DNA of 64,000 nucleotides from Symbiodinium natans (taxonomy: Eukaryota > Sar > Dinophyceae > Suessiales > Symbiodiniaceae), in the NCBI GenBank assembly GCA_905221605.1, contig CAJNDS010002518.1:248001-312000 (forward strand), written 5' to 3'. This document shows, piece by piece, positions 34,848-45,038 of this stretch. Numbering within the stretch: the stretch's first letter is position 1; the number at the start of each line of letters is the position of its first letter. The notes under the pieces were generated by a model, which saw only the letters and a program-made list of their open reading frames with translations, was not told where the DNA came from and did no database searches. The position numbers were made by a program, and so were the translations under genes.

Positions 34848-35402
34848 TGTACCTCGCAGAGGGCCGTTCTGCATGCTGCTGGATTGTGCTGTTGGCCTAG
34901 GCTCGACTGCTTTTTGAAGTACTTTTTGAGTTTCGCTAGATACTTGTCCAAGGTACGTTCAAAACGAAAATTTGAATTAAGGGGGTTCAAAAACACTTGA
35001 GAGTCAGGTCCAATGCGGTTGCAGACGCCGCGCCAGATTCCTTGGGCCAACTTCTTAGCATTTCTTAGCAAATGGTTCGCAAAATGCTCTATGCGATCAC
35101 TGTCGTTGTTTGCCACACAGATTCGAGTTCTCTTCTGGCTTCATTCTTCTGTATCTGAGATCCGCGCGTTCCTTCGCCGGCAGAGGAATCCAACGGAACG
35201 GGCGAGGCAGCATGTCTGCCGTCATTGGTGCATGCAATCTCCCGAATGAATCCCTGTAAGTGACCCCAGCAACGTCCAGGGTCAAGGCCAGGGTTGAGAG
35301 GGATGTTTTGGTCGTGGTTCGGCAATCGTTTTCTTGTCGCGGTTTGGGCACTGTCTCGAGGGAAGAGGGTGTCCTTGGGTTTAGGCTAGACCCATCAACC
35401 AT
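34835..35402 (-). CDS. Minus-strand coding candidate in two overlapping frames
   Basis: On the - strand one frame (35402 down to about 35100) contains VTYRDSFGRLHAPMTADMLP and WIPLPAKERADLRYRRMKPE. A second frame (about 35140 down to 34835) contains DSDRIEHFANHLLRNAKKLA, GIWRGVCNRIGPDSQVFLNP and LDKYLAKLKKYFKK. Both look coding and they overlap by about 50 bases. A short intron or a frameshift would join them. The second ends in a telomere-like CCCTAAA stretch. No family recognised. Confidence 0.42.
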
Positions 35403-35867
35403 GAACCCGAACGATGCTCCGACTCTGTGTGTGCATGAGTGCGTGTGTGGGGCGTGTTGGCCTTTTCAAAAGCTGCGTGCGCATAGCGCACATTTGGCTA
35501 GCTCGGGCAGAGATCGACCGCCCATTTGCCCAGGAAGGAAGGAAGGATTCCAAAAACGCATTCTCGCATGCAGCTTTGGTTAGATGAAAGGCAGTATCCA
35601 ACCCAGTTGAGGGGTACGTGCGACCACCTCGACAACCAGCGCCCTCACCCGAAACCCTCTCTGCATCGGTAAACCCCAATGTTCGCTCTGCAGGATTCGC
35701 AGACGCCAACACCAATCAAGGAGGGAGTGCAGCGTGTTTGCCAACCCGAACCTCTAAGCCCTTACTACAACCTCAGCCCTAAACCCTTAAACCCCAAATC
35801 CTTAAGCCATGAACCCCTTAATCCCCTGAACCCTAAGCTTCAACTCGCATTGCCCGAGGTTCTCCAG

Positions 35868-35937
35868 AGGAAATTGGTTGAAGATCTTTTCACAAGTTTA
35901 CACAAGGCAGGAAGCACTTTAGTCGAAGATAGTAGAG
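35868..35937 (+). CDS. Micro-exon candidate
   Basis: It starts after TTCTCCAG and reads RKLVEDLFTSLHKAGSTLVE then DSR, ending at G followed by GTGCTT. The downstream intron would reach the next micro-exon at 36132 and contains decayed CCCTAAA repeats. Confidence 0.38.
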
Positions 35938-36131
35938 GTGCTTGTGGGACAAGTGCTCTTCACAGGCGGGTGAGGCAATTTTGCTGCGTCTGCGTTGTAG
36001 GAAGTGCAGTACGATGACTTGGCTGTCATTTCCCCAACCCCAAATCCGAAACCCTACACACGAAACCCTACACCCTAAACCCTAAACGTTGTCGCTGGGA
36101 AGACCCGAAACCCTTGCCTGCGAGCCCTCAG

Positions 36132-36179
36132 AAACCGCGAAAGCCAGACTCTTCCCTGGAGGACTTGGTGGCTTCCAAG
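36132..36179 (+). CDS. 48-nt micro-exon candidate with canonical splice sites
   Basis: It starts after GCCCTCAG and ends at AAG followed by a consensus donor GTGAGG. It encodes KPRKPDSSLEDLVASK. Probably the next exon after 35868-35937. The protein is unknown. Confidence 0.38.
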
Positions 36180-36378
36180 GTGAGGGGCCCAGGCTTTGGG
36201 AGAGTTCAGGGCGTAAGAATGATGACGGTTCAGGGTTTAAGAGCCTCATTTAATATCAAGTTATTATTACCACGGTATTTTACTATTTCAAAGGATCTGA
36301 GGTTCAGGTTTTAAAGAATTAGGAACCATGAGGGATCAGGGATGAAGAGCTCTGCGGGCTTGAGGTTGAAGAGTTTTG

Positions 36379-36430
36379 AAACCCTAAACCCTAAACCCTA
36401 AACCCGGATTTTGGGTGGTTTAGGGTTTCC
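36379..36430. repeat. Short CCCTAAA tract followed by one TTTAGGG
   Basis: Four CCCTAAA units, then GGTTTAGGG. The next ~300 bp show further decayed GGGTTTTAGGG motifs. Confidence 0.85.
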
Positions 36431-36914
36431 AAGGGAGGCTTGAGGGTGCATGCTCTGGGGTTCTTTAGGGTTCACAAGGGCCTTCCAGGGTTTTAGGGTG
36501 TATTTCACGGGTGCTGCAGGGTACCGGGGTGTGGGCTTTTGGGATTTTGGGATTCCTTCAGCTTTTCACTGAAGCCTTTGGCTCAAATAATTAAGTTGAA
36601 TGTCGGGGGGAGCCAAGCCACGGGACCTTTCGGGAACACCAAACAGTCAGGATTCCGCTCCAGAATATGATCAACCCCCCATGTGCTCCTGTGCTCAACT
36701 GGGCCAGATCTCGAAGCCGTTTGCACCAGGTAGCACATCACCCTTAAACCCTCAAGGGTGAAAGGTGGAATCTACGAATTCTTTGCATGTGCTCCTACAT
36801 GTCGGTGAAGCATTTCCGGCTCCCGACGTGCGGATCCCAGCTGAAGGGCGGCATGTTACGTGCGAAGATTCAGAACAAGAAAGGCTCTTTTTCATGCTTA
36901 TTCATGCAAGCAGT

Positions 36915-37015
36915 TTGGGATGTTCCCCCTTATACAAACAGTCCTTCATAGGGATTATGGTACCCCTATTATAATCCCTGTTAAGGACTGCCAGTATAAC
37001 GGGGGAACATCCCAA
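36915..37015. mobile_element. Family 3 element, best-preserved copy
   Basis: TTGGGATGTTCCCCCTTATA at the left; GGGGGAACATCCCAA at the right, perfect reverse complements over 15 bases. 101 bp. Imperfect GCAAGCAGT/GCAAGTAGT lies near both ends. Confidence 0.88.
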
Positions 37016-37077
37016 TGCGCAAGTAGTAGGTACTGTGAATGTTGCTCTGCTCTTCGGGCTGGAAGGAGGCCAAGCAG

Positions 37078-37164
37078 ATGGTGATCACCATTTTGGACGG
37101 TGGGGAACTCACGATCCAGACGATCGGGGCTTTCCTCGCCCGGGTCCTAGCAGTTCCTTGTTGA
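37078..37164 (+). CDS. Exon-like block between an inverted-repeat element and a CCCTAAA tract
   Basis: After CCAAGCAG the frame reads MVITILDGGELTIQTIGAFL then ARVLAVPC and stops. The element at 36915-37015 lies just upstream and a telomere-like tract starts about 26 bases downstream. The real exon may end at CGG|GTCCTA. No family recognised. Confidence 0.35.
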   Translation: MVITILDGGELTIQTIGAFLARVLAVPC

Positions 37165-37190
37165 AGGGCTTCGGGTTTACCTAGGGATTA

Positions 37191-37286
37191 GGCCCTAAAC
37201 CCTAAACCCTAAACCCTAAACCCTAAACCCTAAACCCTAAACCCTAAACCCTAAACCCTAAACCCTAAACCCTAAACCCTAAACCC
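37191..37286. repeat. Telomere-like tract, 13 CCCTAAA
   Basis: Perfect units. Faces TTTAGGG at 37364 across 77 bp. Confidence 0.97.
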
Positions 37287-37288
37287 AC

Positions 37289-37363
37289 ACAATCCCTGCC
37301 AAGGTGTTCTTTGCCACGCGCACCTGCCACTGGGCATTTGCCGCCTGGGCTCAGAAGAGATGA
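37289..37363 (+). CDS. Small open block enclosed by telomere-like tracts
   Basis: This 75-base block sits between CCCTAAA repeats on its left and TTTAGGG repeats on its right. It reads TIPAKVFFATRTCHWAFAAW then AQKR and TGA, the TGA lying at the junction. It may be a terminal exon following 37078-37164. There is no AG directly at its left border, so this is weak. Confidence 0.25.
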   Translation, partial: TIPAKVFFATRTCHWAFAAWAQKR

Positions 37364-37500
37364 GGGTTTAGGGTTTAGGGTTTAGGGTTTAGGGTTTAGG
37401 GTTTAGGGTTTAGGGTTTGGGGTTTAGGGTAATGTGTGGGGAAGATGGGGTAATATGCGGCAACATGGGGGTAATCTGGGGGGTAATCTGGGGGTAGTTG
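37364..37500. repeat. TTTAGGG tract followed by GGGGTAAT-type G-rich repeat
   Basis: Nine TTTAGGG units, then a loose repeat of TGGGGTAATATGGGG to about 37545. Confidence 0.9.
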
Positions 37501-37605
37501 GGGTCATGTGGATAATATGGGGTGATGTGGGGTAATATGGGGTAGTCCTAGCCAAGGGCTAAGTGATGCGTCCCCAAAGCTGCAGATACAAGTGTCAGGA
37601 ACATA

Positions 37606-37782
37606 CTGAGACTCACGAGGCGGCGTGATTTGGGCCAGCACCGAGTAGAAGTTCGGGGTTTCGGGTTGCGATGCTCTTAGTTTGATGATCTGACGCATGA
37701 TCGCGATGCCAGAGGTGAGCGCCATCCACATCTGGTGGATTTCCCCACGCAACAGGTGCCATGGCATCAGCTTCGCATGTGG
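37606..37782 (-). CDS. Minus-strand exon-like block
   Basis: On the - strand it starts after CTATCTCAG and reads PHAKLMPWHLLRGEIHQMWM then ALTSGIAIMRQIIKLRAS. The composition is clearly coding-like. The end near PETPNFYSVLAQITPPR is uncertain because the DNA there is partly telomere-like. A CCCTAAA tract lies just beyond its 5' side. No family recognised. Confidence 0.42.
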
Positions 37783-37803
37783 CTGAGATAGCTGGAAACT
37801 CAC

Positions 37804-37887
37804 TAAACCCTAAACCCTAAACCCTGAACCCTAAACCCTGAACCCTGAACCCTAAACCCTAAACCCTAAACCCTAAACCCTAAACCG
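37804..37887. repeat. Telomere-like tract, CCCTAAA/CCCTGAA
   Basis: About 12 units, three of them CCCTGAA. Confidence 0.95.
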
Positions 37888-37903
37888 AAGCATCCTGCGA
37901 CAG

Positions 37904-38050
37904 GAATGAGTACATCAAGGACTTTGCAGCGGAGGCCGCGAAGGCCAAGGCTTCCTTGAGTGCCCCTGGGTTTGGGATTTTTTGTGGCTTCATGCTGACA
38001 ACCAGGGCAACGTGGACATGACCCTGATGTTGAAGTATCATCCAGAGTAA
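37904..38050 (+). CDS. Two short exon-like blocks
   Basis: Block A follows TGCGACAG and reads NEYIKDFAAEAAKAKASL. Block B (38006-38050) follows ACAACCAG and reads GNVDMTLMLKYHPE and TAA. An intron of about 40-50 nt would join them, with an unresolved donor. Telomere-like tracts lie on both sides, CCCTAAA upstream and TTTAGGG downstream. Function unknown. Confidence 0.33.
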
Positions 38051-38065
38051 GGGCCTCAGAAGTAG

Positions 38066-38099
38066 GGTTTAGGGTTTAGGGTTTAGGGTTTAGGGTTTG
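38066..38099. repeat. Telomere-like tract, TTTAGGG
   Basis: Four to five perfect units. Confidence 0.93.
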
Positions 38100-38138
38100 G
38101 GACAGAAGTTGCTACAGTAGCATGAGAGTTGCAGGGCG

Positions 38139-38190
38139 ATTGACAGGAGGAGGAGGAGGAGGAGGTGGAGGAGGAGGAGGAGGGGGAGGA
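38139..38190. repeat. GGA repeat
   Basis: GGAGGAGGA run giving a poly-Gly frame. Not a gene by itself. Confidence 0.85.
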
Positions 38191-38363
38191 GAACTGACAC
38201 CGCAATTTAGTAGTGCTTTAAATTCGGAGTCAAGGAAGCTACCTTACAAACCCCCTGAAAAAAACCTTGAAGATCGAAGCCAAGGACGATGTCCGAGACC
38301 TTCGGAGATACCTCCACCACAGAGCACCAAATAGTCGAGGCTTCCGTCCTCCACTCAGCACAA

Positions 38364-38905
38364 AAGGTTTAGGGTTTAGGGTTTCGGCCCCTTCCCCTAA
38401 GGGTTCATGTACATCATGATTATATACTTGGGCCCTAAAGTCCCTATTCCCTATATAGGAGGTACTTTCAGTCTCTACTTTGGTACATGGACCCTCAGGG
38501 TTAGGGCCCTGAGGGGCTTTGGGATGTTGAGTTTTAGGGTTTAGGGTTTAGGGTTTCAGGGTTAAGGGTTAAGGGTTTAGGGTCCAGGGTTTAGGGTTTA
38601 GGGTTTAGGGTTATCTCTCGTCCTAGAAGCCAGGAACCAGAGGTGTTCGGTTCGAAAGGCTTGTAGTTTAGCGTTTCGGGGTTAGGGTTTAGGGTTTAGG
38701 GCTTCCCATGCCCCCGAAAATCCAGGGAGACAAAACCCTACAACCCCTGCAAGCCCTGGTAAAGCCCTCGGAGGCCTGGAAGCCCGGTAAAGCCCACAAG
38801 CCTTAGAACCCCTGGGGTCAACAAACCCTAAACGCTCAACCCTAAACCCTAAACCCTAAACCCTAAACCCCGAAACCCTAAACCCTAAGCCCTAAGCCCT
38901 AAACG
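38364..38905. repeat. Cluster of telomere-like tracts in both orientations
   Basis: TTTAGGG at 38364-38384, 38530-38612 and 38683-38703; CCCTAAA at 38826-38905. An inverted-repeat element (38394-38500) lies between the first two. No gene seen. Confidence 0.88.
38394..38500. mobile_element. Single inverted-repeat element
   Basis: CCCCTAAGGGTTCATGTAC at the left and GTACATGGACCCTCAGGG at the right. 107 bp, one copy seen. Confidence 0.7.
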
Positions 38906-39052
38906 AAACGGCCACTTCTGTCATTCCGAGGTGCGGCCGGCTGCGCACCTGCTTCTTCTGGGCAATGTGCTGATGCACATCAAGGGAGGCCCCTCCTCTG
39001 CAGTTAGGCGGCTGAGGTTTCGAGGGCTTCGTTTAGGGTTTAGGATTTGGGG

Positions 39053-39161
39053 TTTTGGGTTTCGTCCCTTTTTGACTTAGTAAGTAGGGTTAGTGAGGTG
39101 GGTTATGGGGATCACAAGGGATACTCAGCAGACTAACTAAGTCAAAAAAAGAGCTTCCAAG
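39053..39161. mobile_element. Family 5 element
   Basis: TTTTTGACTTAGTAAGTAGG at the left and ACTAACTAAGTCAAAAAAAG then AGCTTCCAAG at the right. Confidence 0.8.
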
Positions 39162-39453
39162 TAGGGGGTCTATGGGGCTTGTCAGGCTTCTTGGGCCTCT
39201 GTGGCTTGTGGGTCTGTGGCTTATGGGCTTTTAGGTTCCTTGTAGGGTTCAGGCTCAGGGTCAAGCATTGCGTAGCAGAGATTGAAGGACAACCCTGCTG
39301 GCGCTTTTTTGTGGCTACTTAGGTATACAGGATATAAGGTCTATGTAGATGTGTAAATACACGCACATACATATACATATATATATATACATGTATATGT
39401 ATATAGTATATGGTATATACATTGTAATAATATGTGTATACATGATGTGTCTC

Positions 39454-39955
<502 letters not shown>

Positions 39956-40071
39956 GTATAGGGTTATATAGGGGAATGGATTAGGGGTCCTTTCTGGGGG
40001 TCCCTCCCTTTAAGTTTTGGTTCAACGGGCCAATACTGTGGGTGTGGAGATGGCAAGCTGCGGTTGGCTGT

Positions 40072-40113
40072 TTAGGGTTTAGGGTTTCGGGTTTCGGGTT
40101 TAGGGTTTAGGGT
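40072..40113. repeat. Telomere-like tract, TTTAGGG/TTTCGGG
   Basis: Six units, two of them TTTCGGG. Confidence 0.92.
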
Positions 40114-40198
40114 TACCGTGCAGTCATCCCGCTGCTTATTTTGCTGACGAAGCATAGCAGGCACTGACAAGGCGGATGATCAATGCACAGCAGCCGCG

Positions 40199-40384
40199 TT
40201 GCAGTTCACAAGTTTTTTTGATGAGCAGTTTGAAGATCTGAGGGGACATCTTCTCCTGTGCCTTGTGGGAGACTCAGAGTTTGTTGACCAGCACTGTGCA
40301 GCTCATGCTCAGATCGTCACAATGTCGAGTCGTGCGATTGCAGACAAGTTGCAGGCACGCCCTTCGGGGTGCGATCGCCCTTGA
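40199..40384 (+). CDS. Exon-like block, unknown
   Basis: The frame reads LQFTSFFDEQFEDLRGHLLL then CLVGDSEFVDQHCAAHAQIV and stops at TGA. It has no ATG start. The composition looks coding and it lies about 85 bases after a TTTAGGG tract. No family recognised. Confidence 0.3.
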   Translation: MQFTSFFDEQFEDLRGHLLLCLVGDSEFVDQHCAAHAQIVTMSSRAIADKLQARPSGCDRP

Positions 40385-42031
40385 CTGAGCTCGTCTTGCA
40401 ATCATGCTGCAATCCACATGCCCGAATGGAGTGTGCACAGCTGCAAGGCGCCGTTTGGTCTGATGATGGTCATGAACACTCCCGTTATCTCGGGGGCAGG
40501 CAAGGCCACCCCCACAGGCGTGCTGATGACATGGCATGACGCGACGGACGGCAGGTGGCTCGAATTCTCGGCTCCGCCGGGGTCTTCCCATCTCCGACCT
40601 CGACATTCTCTACGTCTTTCAGTGGGTGGGAGCCTCAACCAAATCCTCAGACCCAAAGCGGCTGCCGATGGGGCTTTTCGAAGCCAGGTGCTGCTCCATT
40701 TCGTGGGCTTCTTCTGCTTCCTGGGGCCCACGACCCTTATCGAGCTGCCTGCCTGGGCCTCTCGTGACTCTTGTGGGTTCAGTGGCCATGCGCGCCGCCT
40801 CGCCACCTCAGCCCGTCTTGGAGGTAGCCGTTCTGGAGGTCTTCAACCCACCACGACTGGCGGAAGGCAAGGGAACTACTAGTGTCCTTGGGTGTGGGAT
40901 GAGGTGCAACCCTAAACCCTAAACCCTAAGAGGGTTTTGGGGTTTTGGCCAGGTGAGGAATGGCACTGGGCTGCGGAGCTGTGTGGAGCCTGGCTGCCAC
41001 GGGAACTTCCTACAGTTGCATACTTCGGGGTCAGGGCGTTTAGAGCTTCAGTGATAAGTGATTTGCGCGTGCAAAACGAACTCAGTTCAAAGCTTGGGTA
41101 CGGTACGCTTCTACCAGGAACGCTGGTTCATTCTGGCGCCACGACTGAGTCATGTGAGTGTTCAAAATGCAAGTCCCTGCTGCTGTAGTTTGATACGGGC
41201 CCTAAACACCGGTCACTCGACCCGAAACCCCCTTATGCTAGGGTACTTTAAAGGGGCCTCTTGAGGCTGTGGTACTTCCTAGCCTGCCTTCGGGTGGCAA
41301 GCCTGGCAAGTTCGGGCGCGGTGTGAACCCCCGTCCGAGAACCGAAGCTGTCATGAAACATTGAAGGGTTTCGGGTTGAGGATTTGCGGACCCCTCAAAC
41401 CCTACCGTAGCTGTTTTGTGTTGGCCACAGGGCTCAGTGGCTGTACGACACTACTCGGGGGTAGCAAAAGTTTAAGGCTCACCTCAAATCCTTCCAATCG
41501 CAGCTGGGGGTTGAAAGTGTGGACCTTGTACAACTCGGTCATTAAAAGGACCCCCAAAAAGGGAATCTGAGTTAGAGAACTACCCATCTGGGGTGAGGAG
41601 CTGCAGTTCGAAGCCGATGTTCGGTCAGGGAATGCCAAGGGTCATGTGCGAGGTTTGAGGAGCGCAACCCTAAACCCTGAACCCTAAGCCGTAAACCCTA
41701 AACCCTAAACCCCGAACTAAACCCCAAACCCTAGACTAAGCCCTAAAAGAAGTAGCACTTGAAGGAGCGAAGTGGGCATGCCCCGAAAATCAACTCCGAA
41801 TCCCGAAGCTCGGCGTCCACCCGCGACGGGCTTTGCCAGGTCTGCCCCATTTTGATGCTCCGCGCCTGTCCCATCCTCTTCGCGCCTGCCCAGGCCAGCG
41901 GAAGCGCCACTGTTGTATCACCCCCTCCCTCCCTCCCTTTAGGGCTTCGGGTCGCGTATCCTCCTCGCCAAAACTAGGAAGCAAGATCTCCATGCCCGCC
42001 TTCGCAGGCGAAGAATCCGAACACATTTACA
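40385..42031. other. Possible exons, unresolved
   Basis: Two frames overlap at 40418-40922. One reads GLPISDLDILYVFQWVGAST and later AVLEVFNPPRLAEG, which looks partly coding. A short CCCTAAA tract lies at 40906-40930. Confidence 0.35.
41667..41748. repeat. Telomere-like tract, CCCTAAA decayed
   Basis: About ten units with several substitutions. Confidence 0.88.
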
Positions 42032-42260
42032 ATGAAGAAGTGGTATGCCGAGTTCTGCGTGGCTGCCTCGGCTGCGTATGGTGGCCTTAATGCTGAATAT
42101 TAACCCCGGCCGTTGTCGCTGACTTCCCCTAAGGTTGGAGAACTGGGCTCTGCCGTGATGTACTTCAATGCAGTTTCAGTACTGCCGGCGCCATTTCAAC
42201 GCAACAGCTGCCTTCCACATCACTGCAGCCAACGCTGCCTTTGCCATGGTTGCGGCCAAA
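42032..42260 (+). CDS. Two exon-like Ala/aromatic-rich blocks
   Basis: Block A (42032-42103) reads MKKWYAEFCVAASAAYGGLN then AEY and TAA. Block B (42174-42260) follows AATGCAG and reads FQYCRRHFNATAAFHITAAN then AAFAMVAAK. Their similar composition suggests one gene. A decayed then perfect CCCTAAA tract follows. No family recognised. Confidence 0.35.
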
Positions 42261-42267
42261 AGCAATG

Positions 42268-42316
42268 AACCCGAAACCCGAAACCCGAAACCCTAAACCC
42301 TAAACCCTAAACCCTA
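42268..42316. repeat. Telomere-like tract, CCCGAAA then CCCTAAA
   Basis: Three CCCGAAA followed by four CCCTAAA: the variant is grouped. Confidence 0.92.
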
Positions 42317-42433
42317 ATGGAGCTTCTGGCTGCATGCCAGGTGTTCGTTCTTCCCGGTCGCTCATACGGTGTCATGGATGCAGCCGCTTTCCCAGGATCT
42401 CCTTCGGAAAGCCGACACCATCCCTACTATTTG

Positions 42434-42525
42434 CTTAAGAACCCCAAAAGAACAAAACATAATTTAATGATCCTATATTACCCTTAATAAGGAAGTACAT
42501 GTTTTTGATTTTTTGGGTTCTTTAG
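42434..42525. mobile_element. Family 6 element
   Basis: CTTAAGAACCCCAAAAGAAC at the left and GATTTTTTGGGTTCTTTAG at the right. 92 bp. Confidence 0.8.
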
Positions 42526-43045
42526 CACTGAGGTGCTGATCCTGGTCATGCTGGCGGAGTCATTGCGGATACTTTGCGCCTGGACCTGAGTTCTCGCCAC
42601 AGAACCAGAAAAAGCGGGACCTGGTAAATCATCGGGTTGAGTTTAGGGTTTAGAACTTCGAACCTTTGTGGTCTGCGGAGCTTCAAGAGGCACGATGTAG
42701 GTTTGTAGGCATATGCAGCAGAGTTGTAGGTCTGAATTATGGTTTAGGATGTTTTAGGGTTTACAGTTGAGGGCCCCTCAGCAACATAAAACAACCTCTA
42801 CGAATCACAAGTCATGTCTTATTATAATACGTTATTCTACGTGATTATATGCAATTAGATGTTGTCATACATGGTTCTATATATATATATATATACTCGT
42901 ATGTATTATAATATACTATGATATCATTAGTTCTTATGACTTGCTGAGGTTTGGGGCATCTGGTCACTATGGCTGCTCCGCGCTGGGGTGCCAGACAGAT
43001 TCGCAGAGCAGATGCGTGGCTACAGGGTGCAGTTGTCAGTCCGTG

Positions 43046-43186
43046 AGTTTAGGGTTTAGGGTAGTTTAGGAGGGTTTAGGGTTTAGGGTTAGGGTTTAGG
43101 GTTTAGGGTTTAGGGTTTAGGGTTTAGGGTTTAGGGTTTAGGGTTTAGGGTTTAGGGTTTAGGGTTAGGGTTTAGGGTTTAGGGTA
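43046..43186. repeat. Telomere-like tract, TTTAGGG
   Basis: About 19 units with a few GTTAGGG frameshifts of the repeat. Confidence 0.96.
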
Positions 43187-43286
43187 GCTACGGTTTCGGG
43201 CTGTCCCAAAAAAGCATCCCAAAGCCTTTCGTACTGCGAGAGAGGAGGCACGACAGTCCCGCATGGCAGCGTCAAAGTACCTTGAT

Positions 43287-43322
43287 GTGGGGGTTTCCGA
43301 ACATCGGGGTACCTTTTGAGGG
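43287..43322. mobile_element. Family 1 half copy
   Basis: TGGGGGTTTCCGAACATCGG and GGTACCTTTTGAGGG match one end of the family. The other end is unclear. Confidence 0.5.
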
Positions 43323-44228
43323 CAGTTCAGCAAACGTATCGTCGGCTGCTTCTCTCCGGAGGTGAAGTAGGGGACAAGATTCCAGGCGACAGGTTCTCCC
43401 TCCCGTCATCTCCAGTCTATGCAACGAGTCCTTTTGAGTAACGCCCCCTATACATATGCCGACCCAGGCCTGGGACACGATTGACTTCCACTACGAGTGC
43501 AGACGACCTAGACCTGTGAGACGTTTGTCAAAACATCTGGGAGTCGATGTCGAGAAACTTCTTGTGTTGGTGCAAACGTCCCATTCAGCAGCTACTGACA
43601 GAATGCAGCCTTGGAGCAGTTTGTCCCCAAGACTCGACAGCTGGATGTGATCCCGCGTAGATCTGCTTACAGCGATCGGTGCACTCTTTCTGCTGGTCCA
43701 TCTAGAAATGGTCGCACGGTGACGCGTAGTGGCTCGAAGGCATGACGAGGTCGACGATGAGCCATGGTCCTGTCATGACAGGGCTCAGGCCGGTGATTGT
43801 TGAAAAGCCCCTTTAGGGGGGGGGGGGTGAATCCTAATCCTTGTGGTCAGGGGCTTGAAAAAATGGGGTTTGCAGTCATTAGCACAAGCCGCAAGCCTAC
43901 ATTAAAAAACGCCCTTTGCTCTGAGATTGAGAAGCATGGATTTAGACTGACCGTCATGGAGCTGTGTTTGAATCGCACAGTCGGACTTCGTAAGTCTTGA
44001 GTTATGCAACTCAGAAATTTGGCAGTCAGCTTCGCAAGTAGCAGAGGCGGCTGCAAAATCATAGTGCACAGACTGGATAGACCATATGCACCCCATATGC
44101 AAAACCAACATATGCTTGGATTGAAAGAAGCCTGTACTTTGAGATGCATCGGCTTACATCGGTGCTGAAACTAAGTCATTTGAAGGGCCCCAGCTTCTTC
44201 TTGCAAGTTGCAAGCATCACTCGCAAAG

Positions 44229-44531
44229 ATGTTCACAAGGAAACATCCGATAGGAACACCGACCAAAGACGTTTGCCCCGCTCCGCCAAACAGGGGATCT
44301 TTGGCCCGTGGCGTGTTTGTGCCCAGCGTGAGCTCCCCCAATAAGAGGGAAACCTACCCTGTCGTCCAGGAACCCGTCCAAGGAACACCCAGCGCTTCAG
44401 ACAACATCGCCCAGAACACCCAAACGACTACACGGCATGTATTCCAACAGCACGGCAGGTCTTCACAGGAGCAACAAAGCAGATTACCCGTACGTATATT
44501 GAAGACCAGACGTAACTTGCATCTGGGATAG
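44229..44531 (+). CDS. Hydrophilic ORF, uncertain
   Basis: An ATG-initiated frame of about 100 codons is rich in Pro, Gln, Ser, Thr and Arg (GTPTKDVCPAPPNRGS, then TQTTTRHVFQQHGRSSQEQQ). It is not a simple repeat, but there is no recognisable domain. It could be coding or chance. Confidence 0.2.
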   Translation: MFTRKHPIGTPTKDVCPAPPNRGSLARGVFVPSVSSPNKRETYPVVQEPVQGTPSASDNIAQNTQTTTRHVFQQHGRSSQEQQSRLPVRILKTRRNLHLG

Positions 44532-44700
44532 AGTCGGTCGGCTGTGATTCGCAGCCGACAGGCCGGATGAGATAAGTGATGAACCAGAAGTCATGACAGT
44601 TTAGCATTTCGCGAGCCCAGACGTCCAAAAGCGAAGACAGCGTCGCACATCGAAGTCCAAAAGCGAGAATCTCGCACTTCGCAGTGAGTGACCGCCTATC

Positions 44701-44823
44701 TACTTGGAGGTTCATGGGTAGTTCTAAGTACAGCTGTAAGTATCCTCAGTAGGGTTATATGTATAGTCACCCTGCCTAGAGCCATACTCATAACTACCCA
44801 TGATTCCCATGAACCTCCAAGTA
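44701..44823. mobile_element. Family 4 element with 18-bp perfect inverted repeat
   Basis: TACTTGGAGGTTCATGGG and CCCATGAACCTCCAAGTA are exact reverse complements. 123 bp. Confidence 0.9.
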
Positions 44824-44903
44824 CCCCGGTTACTCTGGAACCCCTGAGTGTTGACACACTGTTTGGGGAATTGATGAACTGCCCGAAATTGGGCCGGACA
44901 TAG
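44822..44903 (+). CDS. Terminal exon-like block starting at the end of an inverted-repeat element
   Basis: The block starts immediately after CCTCCAAG, the terminus of the element at 44701-44823, and reads TPVTLEPLSVDTLFGELMNC then PKLGRT and TAG. A consensus donor GCA|GTGAGTG stands at 44684, so the element could lie in an intron of about 138 nt. No family recognised. Confidence 0.4.
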
Positions 44904-45013
44904 GCATCATAGCTAAGCCTTAACTGGAGTTAGTTGGGGTCCTTCCCTGCCAGACCTAGCGCCCAAACCCGCACCCAAACCCTAAAGCCGCACGAAGCCC
45001 AACACAGAAACTG

Positions 45014-45038
45014 GCCCCCCCCCCCCCCCCCCCCCTCC
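45014..45038. repeat. C homopolymer, about 25 bases
   Basis: The longest mononucleotide run in the window. Confidence 0.9.

Larger units (their letters stand above)
42526..44228. other. No recognised gene
   Basis: Telomere-like tract at 43046-43186, family 1 half copy at 43287, TA run near 42880 and a G run near 43817. Confidence 0.5.

Noticed and set aside
36575-36595. TTTGGCTCAA resembling part of the dinoflagellate spliced leader.
   Set aside because: Only about ten bases match and the upstream part differs. Chance similarity or an old relic cannot be told apart.
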